64,000 nt of DNA, from contig CASFZH010000003.1 of NCBI GenBank assembly GCA_949299115.1, positions 1 to 64,000 on the forward strand, written 5' to 3'. Of the stretch, positions 1 through 8,493 are shown piece after piece. The position numbers were made by a program, and so were the translations under genes. The number at the start of each line of letters is the position of its first letter. Positions within the stretch are counted from its first letter, which is position 1. This DNA comes from an uncultured Helicobacter sp. Its GTDB lineage: Bacteria; Campylobacterota; Campylobacteria; Campylobacterales; Helicobacteraceae. The notes under the pieces are model-generated. The model worked only from the letters and a program-made list of their open reading frames with translations, searched no databases and was not told the origin of the DNA.

Positions 1-21
1 CATTCTAAAGATAGGAGAATA

Positions 22-246
22 ATGCAGAATACAGATTCTCAACAAGATTTAGAATCTCTAAGTAATGAATCCCAAACAAACAATGGAGTTGCAGATTCTC
101 AAAATACTAGAGAACCACACAATACTAGAGATTCTCACAATACTAGAGAATCACAAAACAATACACAATCACACAGCAAAGCAGATTCTCACAATAACAC
201 AGAATCACAGAATACAGAATCACAAAAGATTCAAAAATCTGCATAG
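22..246 (+). CDS. Low-complexity repeat protein, 74 aa, function unknown
   Basis: A small reading frame made almost entirely of Asp, Ser, Asn, Gln, Thr, Glu and His. It is preceded by AGGAG four bases before the ATG, and a strong plus-strand hairpin terminator lies about 150 bases downstream, so it may really be transcribed. Residues 28-45 are three tandem hexapeptides (NTREPH, NTRDSH, NTRESQ) encoded by an 18-bp tandem repeat. No signal peptide, membrane segment or known domain is visible. It may be a complete short protein, the residue of a longer repeat protein, or chance translation of AGATTCT-rich DNA. The function is unknown and coding status is only moderately supported. Confidence 0.4.
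   Translation: MQNTDSQQDLESLSNESQTNNGVADSQNTREPHNTRDSHNTRESQNNTQSHSKADSHNNTESQNTESQKIQKSA
103..156. repeat. 18-bp tandem repeat, three copies
   Basis: The word AATACTAGAG recurs at 103, 121 and 139, giving an exact 18-bp period inside the small ORF at 22-246. Each unit encodes six residues, so copy-number change would keep the frame. Confidence 0.8.
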
Positions 247-393
247 AATCTTTCAAAAGAATTTTATATTTTCTTTTTTAGAATCTCTTGTAATCTTATA
301 GAATCTAGATTCCTAGAGAGAAATACTGAATATTTCAGAATCTACATTGCAGAGTATACCAAGCTATATTTTGGAGTTATATTTTGATTGTTT

Positions 394-432
394 TTATAGT
401 ATTTTGATTATCAAAATACTATAACATTTTTT
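394..432 (+). terminator. Rho-independent terminator, plus strand
   Basis: A perfect 14-bp stem (left arm TTATAGTATTTTGA, 394-407; right arm 411-424) with a 3-nt loop is followed by CA and six T at 427-432. It would end transcripts coming from the small ORF at 22-246. The minus side of the hairpin lacks a T run, so it is directional. It sits between that ORF and the convergent GTPase gene. Confidence 0.75.
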
Positions 433-525
433 ACTTCTTTTTTACTTCATCTTTGACATCATCTTGGATAGATTTTTCATGATTCTTAAAGTATGTAATG
501 ACTTTTTCTTTATCAAATCCGTTAC

Positions 526-1605
526 TCATAATATCATCATAATTGTCCGCCAAAATCCAGCATATTTATTGCCCATGACTTTTGTGGTACCGGCAGCCAC
601 TGTGGCATTGATAGCACCTCCACCAATAGACCCAATAACAGGAATAAACTTTAAGAGATTTCCCACAGCCATCTTCATAGCAAATCCCACACCACACACA
701 GCTACTAAAGCCACAGCAAGTGTTTTTACACTTTCTGCATTCAGTTCAAGCTCAAATTCCTTGCTAATGTGTGCAATCATTACAATTTGTGTAGGCAGTA
801 TCACTGCAAAGTCAGAGAGGGGTATAGGTGATGCAGCACCAGCCGCTACACTATATTTTGTAGCTAGACTCATCGCACTCTCTCTCATCGCCTTTATTTT
901 CTGTGCTTTATCATATACTTGCTTTCTTGCAAAGGCATTGTTAAGTCCTTCAGGTAGGAGACTATACGTTTTTTGTATAAGCTCCTTTATGCTTTTGGGT
1001 TCTTTTATATTGCCATCATCTTCTATCTTTATGGAGTTTACTCTCCGCAAATGTTCATCATCTACTCCCAATGTTTCTTTAACAATATCGCTAAATTTTT
1101 TGCCATGTTCATCTTTGTCTTGAGTTGCTTTTGTAATGACGACTATAACGGAGAAATTATGCTTTTTAAGCATATCATAAAGGTCTTTGTCCGCAGGTTC
1201 TGCTCTTTTTCTAGACTCTTGAATGCAGAATAGACAAATATGGATTTGGTCTTTTACGTCTTGTTGCTCCTGTTCTTTTACAAAATTCTCTATTTGTTGT
1301 ATGGTGCTTTTATCTTTTACTTCAAGTCCTTTTGAGTCATATATACAAAGATTATCTTGTTGATACATCTGTATTTGTTGTGTTACAGGGCTTCTAGAGC
1401 CAGTCGTAGCTACATTTTCACCAAAAATGGCATTAATTAAAGTGCTTTTGCCAACACCAGTTTTTCCAATAATAAATACATTGAGTTGTTTGGTTTCTTT
1501 TTTGACATCTTCTTGTACTTTTTAAAAAATTTCTGACATATTTATTTTGTCAAATAAATCATCAGTGGTTTTTGTAACATCGGGATTATTGGGTGCAATC
1601 ATCAT
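526..1605 (-). pseudogene. GTPase with DUF697 C-terminus, interrupted by an in-frame stop
   Basis: The minus strand from an ATG at 1603-1605 (preceded by AAAGGAATC) reads one frame of 360 codons broken by a single TAA at 1522-1524 (codon 28). After the stop the same frame carries a P-loop (GKTGVGKST), a DxxG-type motif (YDSKG) and a TKxx motif. These are followed by a hydrophobic alpha-helical C-terminal region of about 110 residues matching the DUF697/YcjF type (AAGAASPIPLSDFA, then LPTQIVMIAHISKEF). Such proteins are dynamin- or Era-like membrane-associated GTPases of poorly known role. The first ATG after the stop lies beyond the P-loop, so an active GTPase cannot start there. It is either a nonsense allele or a sequencing error; only one base is wrong. 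The domain call is based on motifs. Confidence 0.75.
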
Positions 1606-2447
1606 GATTCCTTTCTTTAAATATGATAAAAACCGAATTTTACAAAAAAACAAATCAAGAGGTTGGATAAAATATCAAATTAAGGGAAAATAGTTCTAAA
1701 ATCTTGCGAGATAAACACCGTCTTGCAATCTTTCTTGCTGTATAGAATTCTCAATCTGTATAGAATCCCTCAATTCTTTACACATTAGCATACAACGGTT
1801 GATGACATGTACTGCAACAGCTTAGATTACCTTTTTGCATGAGATGATTTTTTTCATTTTCTTTGCTCAAATTATAATGCTTTCTTTAGAATCATTTATA
1901 AGGACATTGCTAGGGTTTAATTGCAATGGCTTTGGTTGGTGTTACTAGATTATCTTTTTGCTTCTTTGTCAGAATGCTATTGCCCATGTCATAAACACTA
2001 CTTTTACAGATTTTAGTAGAACCCGTAGTTTGTCCCCAAGCACCTTGGTTACTTTTGTATTTGCATACATTCCTTATGTGTCGTGCTGTCCTTGTATATT
2101 CTAGTCTAGTTATAAAGATATTAGCTGAAGTATCTAAAGTATTTTTCTCTTTAGATGTTGTATTCTTAGATTCTATTTTGCGAATTATTTCCTTTTGCTT
2201 CGCTTAAGGTTAGAATGATTAAAAGTAGATTCAGAATGGCTAGAATCATCGTCATATTGAGACTTTGAAAAAGTTGAATATCTAAATTGGAGACAGAATC
2301 TACTCATATTTATATCATAGACTGACAAGGATTGGGATTGGCAAGGATTCCTTGTGTGTTTGTGATGACATGAAAAATGGATTGCCATGATCTGTAGGCA
2401 AAGTCTTACTATGATATTGGAGATTCTGTATCTTTGATATAAAATCT
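1606..2447. other. Intergenic stretch with decayed minus-strand coding traces
   Basis: About 840 bases without an intact gene. Apart from the remnant at 1910-2203, the minus strand at 1778-1870 reads 30 codons ending in stop with a cysteine cluster (CCSTCHQPLY). A further frame at 2185-2388 ends just where the 1910-2203 frame opens, as if one gene had been frameshifted. AGAATCT words are frequent. Confidence 0.5.
1910..2203 (-). pseudogene. Unrecognised gene remnant, C-terminal part
   Basis: A 97-codon open frame on the minus strand ending at TAG (1910-1912), with no usable start codon at its 5' end, where it is cut by TAA (2204-2206). Its composition is protein-like (Lys/Thr/Ser-rich, with RHIRNVCKYKS and GAWGQTTGSTKICKSS, including spaced cysteines). 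A different frame runs directly upstream (2185-2388), suggesting a frameshift. I do not recognise the family; secreted accessory or conjugation-type proteins are possible. It sits beside the broken GTPase, in a region that looks to be eroding. Confidence 0.35.
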
Positions 2448-3233
2448 TTACTTTTTTCTACCAAATATATATTGGTAGGCTAAACCATATGTAAAGATTC
2501 TAGATATTTGCGAATCATGTAAAATAGGATAGCCAATTCGTACTTCTATCCTATTTTCTTTATTGATAAATATGTTTATGCCAGCATACACAACGACATC
2601 TGCATCTTGTGTAATACTTCTATTAATTGGCATGGCTCCATATAGTCCACCAAACATTCCAATACCAATGCGTTCAAAAGTGTAAAAATAATCTACACCA
2701 GCACCAGCAGAAAATAAATTATATTGTGCAATCGTGCTATATGATGCTAAAATATATCCTTTTATACCGTGTGTTTGCCCAACATAATAAAATACTCCAG
2801 CGTGTAGGGATACATCAAGCATTTGAGAATCTTGCCTCTGATACTGTACTTTATAACTGCTACCAATACCCCCACCTATAAACCAATAAAAAGGCTTTTT
2901 GTCTTTGGTGGTATCATATGTGTGTTGTATTTCTGAAGATGGACTTGGTTTTGAATCTTTATATTCTCTAGCATGTTTTTCATTGGTTGTCGTATCGTTT
3001 GATGTAGCAGTTTGAGAGTTATGTGAATCGCTAGATTGGGAATCTTTATTTTCAGTATGTTGCATATCTGATGTGCTTTTCTCTGTTGTATCTTGTGTGT
3101 GTGGGATAGCTTTTTTGGGCTTTATTTTTTCATTTTCTAACTTTTCTTGTCGTAATTGTTCTAGAATCATATTATCAAGTGTATCACCATACATATAAAT
3201 AACTGATAATAGGAACAACAAAAGATTTTTCAC
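2448..3233 (-). CDS. Outer-membrane beta-barrel protein with low-complexity linker
   Basis: A 261-residue protein with an N-terminal signal peptide (MKNLLLFLLSVIYMYG) and a charged, Ser/Thr/His/Asp-rich linker at about residues 40-108 (DSQSSDSHNSQT is typical). The remaining 150 residues alternate as beta strands (GGGIGSSYKVQYQ, AGVFYYVGQ, GLAYQYIFGRKK). The terminal aromatic strand resembles the outer-membrane insertion signal, though three basic residues follow the last Phe-Gly. This fits the small Helicobacter OMP families. The linker resembles those in the proteins at 22-246 and 10366-11085. The gene stands alone and is divergent from gapA. Barrel nature is likely; the ligand or role is unknown. 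Confidence 0.7.
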   Translation of the reverse strand: MKNLLLFLLSVIYMYGDTLDNMILEQLRQEKLENEKIKPKKAIPHTQDTTEKSTSDMQHTENKDSQSSDSHNSQTATSNDTTTNEKHAREYKDSKPSPSSEIQHTYDTTKDKKPFYWFIGGGIGSSYKVQYQRQDSQMLDVSLHAGVFYYVGQTHGIKGYILASYSTIAQYNLFSAGAGVDYFYTFERIGIGMFGGLYGAMPINRSITQDADVVVYAGINIFINKENRIEVRIGYPILHDSQISRIFTYGLAYQYIFGRKK

Positions 3234-3552
3234 ATTTTCTCCTTCAACAAGCTAAAACTCCAATTTTATTCTCTTTGTAGCATTATGTTAAAATATTGAA
3301 GTTTTATAAATTTTGCTATAATTTTTATGTTTACTCTAGTCTTGCAACACTGCTTTATATTCTAACCAAAAAAATACAATTATCGTTTTAACATATAGCT
3401 TTTCTTGATAATTCCATCTAATAATGATTCAAAATAGCACCATGATGTCTATAAACTAGAGCTTTAGAGTATCGCTTTAATTTTATTAGCTTTTATTGTT
3501 AAAATATGTAAGTTTAGCTATAATGTTTTTTATTTTTCATTGAGGTTGATAT
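3234..3552. other. Divergent intergenic region between OMP gene and gapA
   Basis: It holds two plus-oriented TATAAT boxes, at 3317-3322 and 3519-3524. The second is correctly placed for gapA. The first has no gene immediately downstream. No other structure was seen. Confidence 0.5.
3519..3524 (+). promoter_or_regulatory. Probable gapA -10 box (TATAAT)
   Basis: A perfect TATAAT lies 28 bases before the gapA ATG in an AT-rich context (TTTAGCTATAATG), typical of Helicobacter sigma-80 promoters, which rarely have a clear -35. Transcription would start near 3531. Confidence 0.6.
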
Positions 3553-4530
3553 ATGACACTTGCAATCAATGGGTTAGGTAGAATGGGTCGTACTATATTA
3601 CGTTTAGCATTGCAAAGAGGACATACCGTTAAAGCTCTTAATGATATTGCAAAATGGGATATTCTATCATATTTAATTGAGTTTGATACAACACATGGGA
3701 AATTTAATGGAGATATAAATTTTGATAATAATACGCTCTATATCAATGGTGAAAAAATATTTCTAAGTAATCATGCTAATCCCAAAGATATTGATTTTGG
3801 AGAGGTTGATATTGTGGTGGAGTCAAGCGGCAAATTTCTTACCTCCGAATCTGTGGAATATTATTTAAAAAAGGGTGCAAAAAGAGTGATTATTTCTGCC
3901 CCTCCTCATGATGATACCAAAACCTTTGTATTAGGTGTTAATCATTTATCATATCAAGGTGAATCTATTATTTCTAATGCTTCTTGTACCACTAATTGTA
4001 TTGCACCCATTTGTTATATTTTAGACAAACATTACGGAATCACGCATGCTATGATGACTACTATTCATAGTTATACAAATGACCAAACTATTCTTGATAA
4101 TGCTCATAGAAATGATAAACGCCGCTCACGTGCTGGTGCTAGCAATATTATCCCCACGACAACTGGTGCTGCAATCGGATTAAAACGTGTGTTGCCTCGT
4201 TTAGATGGTAAGATTCATGGACAAAGCCTACGTATTCCTGTACTTGATGTGTCTATGGCAGATTTAAATTTCTATCTTAGAGATGATGTTGGCATTGAGG
4301 AAATACATGCTCTTTTAGAATCGTATGCACAAACAAGTATGCGTACTATTTTAACAATTGATACTAAATATCGTGTAAGTAGCGATTTTTTGGGTAGCTC
4401 ATTTAGTAGTATTGTTGCAAAAGATCTTAGTTTAAAGGTTGGCAATATGGTTAAAATCATGTCATGGTATGATAATGAAGCAGGATATGCTAATCGCATT
4501 TTAGATATGGCAGCATTTATCTTGAAATAA
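3553..4530 (+). CDS. gapA: Glyceraldehyde-3-phosphate dehydrogenase
   Basis: Catalyses oxidation and phosphorylation of glyceraldehyde 3-phosphate to 1,3-bisphosphoglycerate in the cytoplasm, or the reverse reaction in gluconeogenesis. The Rossmann start (INGLGRMGRTILR, residues 5-17) binds NAD(P), and the catalytic cysteine lies in SNASCTTN near residue 144. The 325-residue length is slightly short for the family. A GAGG ribosome site precedes the ATG. In H. pylori gap is, as I recall, next to pgk; here no pgk follows, so the usual glycolytic pair is split. A single TATAAT 28 bases upstream suggests its own promoter. The identification is secure; the direction of metabolic use is not shown by the sequence. 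Confidence 0.96.
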   Translation: MTLAINGLGRMGRTILRLALQRGHTVKALNDIAKWDILSYLIEFDTTHGKFNGDINFDNNTLYINGEKIFLSNHANPKDIDFGEVDIVVESSGKFLTSESVEYYLKKGAKRVIISAPPHDDTKTFVLGVNHLSYQGESIISNASCTTNCIAPICYILDKHYGITHAMMTTIHSYTNDQTILDNAHRNDKRRSRAGASNIIPTTTGAAIGLKRVLPRLDGKIHGQSLRIPVLDVSMADLNFYLRDDVGIEEIHALLESYAQTSMRTILTIDTKYRVSSDFLGSSFSSIVAKDLSLKVGNMVKIMSWYDNEAGYANRILDMAAFILK

Positions 4531-4859
4531 TGAATGATTTTCTTTCTATTGCAAAAAGATATTCTTATATTTTACATAATATACTTAATACTTGCATTTG
4601 TGATTGGCTATATCAAATTTCTTGTGAATCTTTTTGCAGAGTAGATTTAATTTTCTTAATGCCTTTTGTTGGTAAATATGTGATAGATTATAAAGAGTTC
4701 ATTTTAAAAAATAACCACAAATGTAAGTCATATTGTCTCAAAGAGCAATGTAAAGTAATTGTGATTCTAATATCTCTATTGGATATATCAGATATTCGAT
4801 TCCATAAAGAATATAGCATCTATGGTCTGTTTTGTATTAAGTTTTCTGCAATAACATAG
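4530..4859 (+). CDS. Doubtful small ORF, 109 aa
   Basis: The ATG overlaps the last base of the gapA stop codon, so translational coupling is possible. The protein is rich in Ile, Cys, Tyr and Phe and shows no family motif, no clean signal peptide and no clear membrane segment. The composition is what AT-rich non-coding DNA gives by chance. No separate ribosome site is visible beyond the gapA 3' end. I keep it only because of its length and position. Confidence 0.2.
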   Translation: MNDFLSIAKRYSYILHNILNTCICDWLYQISCESFCRVDLIFLMPFVGKYVIDYKEFILKNNHKCKSYCLKEQCKVIVILISLLDISDIRFHKEYSIYGLFCIKFSAIT

Positions 4860-5524
4860 AGAATCTCTAATAAGAATTAGAAATCTGAAATCTTAACTCC
4901 GGCTATCAGCATAATACAATATCACATGTTCTATTATTTATTGAGATATAGGTAAAATATTTAAAAAATCTTTAATATTATGCTTTAGCACAATAAAATC
5001 AAGAATCATTCTATTCCTTTGGGTTTGAGATTCTCAAAAATATTTTCACTACAAATTTAATAGACAAATATGCTTGAAATTCTAATTTCTATACTCTAAA
5101 GTATACTCAAGGATTTCAGAATCTTTTATGATTTCTTACCATAACATATAGTAAATCTAAAATTCAATTAATAATTAGAGAAATTTGAAAATCTATTTAT
5201 TCTAGAATCAAAAATTTCTATGCAATCATTTTTTAACTTGGATATTCAATCTCTCTTTCTACCGCGATGTTTGTATTATTTGCACTGCCAATTTATAGAA
5301 AGCTATAAAATAAATAGATTGTCATGACTTTATTCATACAGATTCATACTTTAATATAAATAGTATCTATGATTTAGATGTATTGTATGAAGATTACTAT
5401 GAATTATAAATTGGTTTTACCATGATACATGTATTTGTAGAAGTATGGTATTTGTAAGTCTGAGAAGTCAGTTTTTAATATGACAATATTCAGATTTATA
5501 CTAGATGATAAAACATGTGTGTAA
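4860..5524. other. Intergenic, nothing recognisable
   Basis: About 660 bases of AT-rich sequence after the gapA region. AGAATCT/AGATTC words are common. I saw no RNA gene, strong hairpin or coherent decayed frame on either strand. Confidence 0.5.
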
Positions 5525-6964
5525 TTATTTTTCACCACGTAATTGATAAGTAATGTCTCCAGCTCCAAGACCTATAATAATCCCGGAATTGAGAATCTGT
5601 ATTATTTCATATTTATCATTCAATAAAGCAATATGCTGATTTATGCGTTTTATCCTTGTAGCAAAAATTGGATTATAATGTTTAAAAAGTGAAGGGAAAT
5701 CAAAATCAATTTTTTGTTCTCCAGCAGCATAAACTGGCAAGATAACAAGATTATCGCAATCCTCAAAACACTGACAAAAGGCGTCTACATTATCTTTAAA
5801 TCGTGAGTATTTATGTGGCTGAAAAATTGCAGTAATGGCATAAGAATCTTGTGTTACATGATTATGTGCTTCGCACTTTTTTTGCAATAATTTTGCATAG
5901 ATTCTTGCTGATGATAGGGTTGCTACAATCTCTGTAGGGTGATGGGCATAATCATCAATGATGCAAGGAGCATTCGTGCATAATTCTTGTAGAATGTCAA
6001 AACGTTTTTTAATGCCTCGAAAATGCAATAAATTGGCTCGTATTTCTTCAACAGACAAAAAATCCATAGCAGCTAGAATCGCCATGCTTGCATTGAGTGC
6101 ATTATGATACCCTATGCCATATACGCTAAATTCCCCAAAATTTTGTAATTCAAATGTCGTAAAAGGGAGGTTATCTCGTAAGGTATAGGTAATATTTTTT
6201 ATATCTCTTTTTGGACTAAAAGGTGTGATGATTGGTAAATGAGTGTCAGATAGAGGCTTGTGTGATATGCTATCCTTAAAGGCATTTTGTTTCTTCTGTA
6301 TTCTATTGTAAATCTCATATGTTGTTGGGCAATCAATATTGACAAGAGCATAATGTGATAAGTTGATAAAATCTGTATAGGCATCTTTTAATTTTTCAAA
6401 ATCATGATTGTAATTTTCTAAATGCTCGGCTTCAATATTGACAACAATGCTTTTGTAGGGATTTGAATGCAAAAAGCTTTTATCGCTTTCATCAGCCTCA
6501 AAGACAAGTGTATCCTTAGTGGATACACGAACATTGGAATCAAATTCTTTGCTAATAGCTCCGATAATAGCCCCGCTATCTGATAAGATAGAGGCTAAAA
6601 TGGCACTCGTGCTAGATTTGCCATGTGCTGCACAAATGCTTAACACCTGTTTTTTGCTTAATAACACCTTAATGGCATCTTTACGCGAAAAGATTTGCTT
6701 ATTGAGTTTTTTTGATTCTATAATTTCAATGTTAGAATCTTGAATAATAGCAGAATGAATAATTAAATCTTTATTGGCAATAATTCCTTTTGCATGTGGA
6801 ATATTAATATCTATTCCTTCTTTTCTTAATGCTTGTATGATTGGAGTTTCTACAATATCAGAGCCACTTACTATTGCCCCTTGTGCTTTTAAAAATCTTG
6901 CCAAGCCACTTACACCAATGCCACCAATACCTATAAAATGCACTTTGAGTTTATAAAAATCCAT
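5525..6964 (-). CDS. murC: UDP-N-acetylmuramate--L-alanine ligase
   Basis: Cytoplasmic Mur ligase that adds L-Ala to UDP-MurNAc with ATP, the first step of the peptidoglycan stem peptide. The N-terminal UDP-binding domain carries the Rossmann motif HFIGIGGIGVSGLA (residues 9-22). The ATP site is the variant P-loop AAHGKSSTSA near residue 113, followed by EADESDKSF near 155. The C-terminal Mur domain has IIDDYAHHPTEI near 336, a family signature. At 479 residues it is slightly longer than usual. It is monocistronic here, flanked by long non-coding stretches; no ddl or other mur gene is adjacent. The start is the first ATG, with the MurC N-terminus directly after it. Confidence 0.96.
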   Translation of the reverse strand: MDFYKLKVHFIGIGGIGVSGLARFLKAQGAIVSGSDIVETPIIQALRKEGIDINIPHAKGIIANKDLIIHSAIIQDSNIEIIESKKLNKQIFSRKDAIKVLLSKKQVLSICAAHGKSSTSAILASILSDSGAIIGAISKEFDSNVRVSTKDTLVFEADESDKSFLHSNPYKSIVVNIEAEHLENYNHDFEKLKDAYTDFINLSHYALVNIDCPTTYEIYNRIQKKQNAFKDSISHKPLSDTHLPIITPFSPKRDIKNITYTLRDNLPFTTFELQNFGEFSVYGIGYHNALNASMAILAAMDFLSVEEIRANLLHFRGIKKRFDILQELCTNAPCIIDDYAHHPTEIVATLSSARIYAKLLQKKCEAHNHVTQDSYAITAIFQPHKYSRFKDNVDAFCQCFEDCDNLVILPVYAAGEQKIDFDFPSLFKHYNPIFATRIKRINQHIALLNDKYEIIQILNSGIIIGLGAGDITYQLRGEK

Positions 6965-7767
6965 TGACTACCCTAGCCTTAAAATACATGCCTGTAATTA
7001 TAATGTGTTTTAGGTATTTTTGTGATACTTTTAGAATCAAATACAGAATCAATCCAAAATTGTGTGATGTATGCTTAACAGCAAAAACCAAGATAGGATA
7101 TAAGCAGTCTTCATGATATTATCATGGTTTAGTTGCTGTATTTTTTTAAACTGTTTATTTGTTAGCTACAAATTAAAAGGTATCATGCAAATGTTATCTC
7201 GATGCCAATCTTGAGTTACATTTCAATATTATAATTATGGGTATGTTCATCTATGAATGCAAAATCCCCTATATATTACATTCATGTGAAAATGATAGTT
7301 TGAAAATGCTGATAAAGATTAATATATTATGTAGTCATTTGTCTCCAATACTATAATTATGTCTTAGTGGTGATTATATTTTATGATTCTATAATATACG
7401 CTGTGTTGTGGTGGAAATATTGTAGCTGAAATTTATTTTTGGTAATAATTTTGTGCTGGTAAAATCATCATACAAATAAATGATGAGTTTTGAAGGTAGA
7501 TGTGGTAGATTATGGAATGTTCTAATTGCCTATTAAGCATTGGCACTGATATGTTTATGGTGTAATTGATTGCAGCTATGCAAATCTTTTGAAAAAAGAG
7601 TGAATATGTATTTAAAAATTGAATTTAATAGCTATTTGCAATAAATCAAATATCTGGCATATTGTAATGTTTGAAAATACTGCGAATGATAGTTATGGAC
7701 AATAGCATTATGATGTAAACTTTTTTGATATTAGGTATATGATATTTTTTGTAAGATAAGACTGATA
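6965..7767. other. Intergenic, about 800 bases, nothing recognisable
   Basis: AT-rich sequence between murC and the cytochrome c gene. No open frame of convincing composition, no tRNA and no strong terminator were found by eye. A small RNA cannot be excluded. Confidence 0.45.
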
Positions 7768-8157
7768 TTATTTTGCTATATATTCATAAATCGCTTCTAT
7801 TTCAGAATCGGTTAGATAGTATTTTGGCATAACACCTTGTGCATTATTGACTTTAGCTTTAAACTCCTTAATATCAAGACCTGTAATATTTGGTGCATGT
7901 AATTCTTTTTCTTTACCTCTGTGTTTATATGTTGCTAAGATTGTCCCTTCACCATATTCACCATGACATACTCTGCAGCTTATGCCACGTGGATTCTCAT
8001 ACAAATATTTACCATATTCTTTTTCTGTAATAAAATCACCTTCTAATACTTCTAATGATAAAGATTTTTGATAATGTTGTTGAATTATAGGAGAATCTGC
8101 TATCATAAATTCTACAAATATATAGGCTATTAGAAGGTATATTGCTTTATAATGCAC
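7768..8157 (-). CDS. Monohaem c-type cytochrome, periplasmic
   Basis: The protein contains one haem-attachment motif, CRVCH, in the context RGISCRVCHGEYGEG, and a downstream VMPKYYLT segment with the methionine that may be the sixth haem ligand. The closing helix SEIEAIYEYIAK is typical of class I cytochromes c. I place the start at GTG 8155-8157 because AAGGAG lies five bases upstream. This gives a 129-residue protein beginning with a hydrophobic signal (YKAIYLLIAYIFVEFMIA). Upstream ATG codons exist in frame but lack a ribosome site. It would be exported and haemylated by the cytochrome c maturation system. The electron partner is not indicated by neighbours; it lies alone, divergent from speA. 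Confidence 0.85.
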   Translation of the reverse strand: MHYKAIYLLIAYIFVEFMIADSPIIQQHYQKSLSLEVLEGDFITEKEYGKYLYENPRGISCRVCHGEYGEGTILATYKHRGKEKELHAPNITGLDIKEFKAKVNNAQGVMPKYYLTDSEIEAIYEYIAK

Positions 8158-8493
8158 AGAATCTCCTTTGTATTGCATAGAGTAATATAAAAATTTTTGG
8201 AACAATAATATCACAATTTTGCTTGCAATGCTGCATTATATTCGTTTTGATTATTTTGCGTTGAAGTAATGCAGCCATTTTAACTATTTGTTGTGGATTT
8301 TATTATAAAAAAACAGACATTAAACATCAAAATAATGATTTTTTATTAAATCATGCTAGAATTCTATATGTGTAATTTTTATAAACTATGCATACAGGAT
8401 ATTTTCTTAAATAAATCATAATATAAAAATACAGATATGTATCATAATAATAACATAATTCATAAATATTACGAATATAAGATAGGTGCGTTC
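8158..8493. other. Divergent intergenic region before speA
   Basis: AT-rich spacer between the cytochrome c and speA start codons. TAGAAT-type -10 candidates occur, but none is strong enough to assign. No other structure was seen. Confidence 0.4.

Noticed and set aside
464-1123. Long plus-strand open frame of 219 codons
   Set aside because: It is antisense to the DUF697 GTPase, whose minus-strand frame carries clear GTPase and DUF697 motifs and a proper ribosome site.
4530-4859. pgk remnant after gapA
   Set aside because: The ORF there has no phosphoglycerate kinase motifs in any frame.
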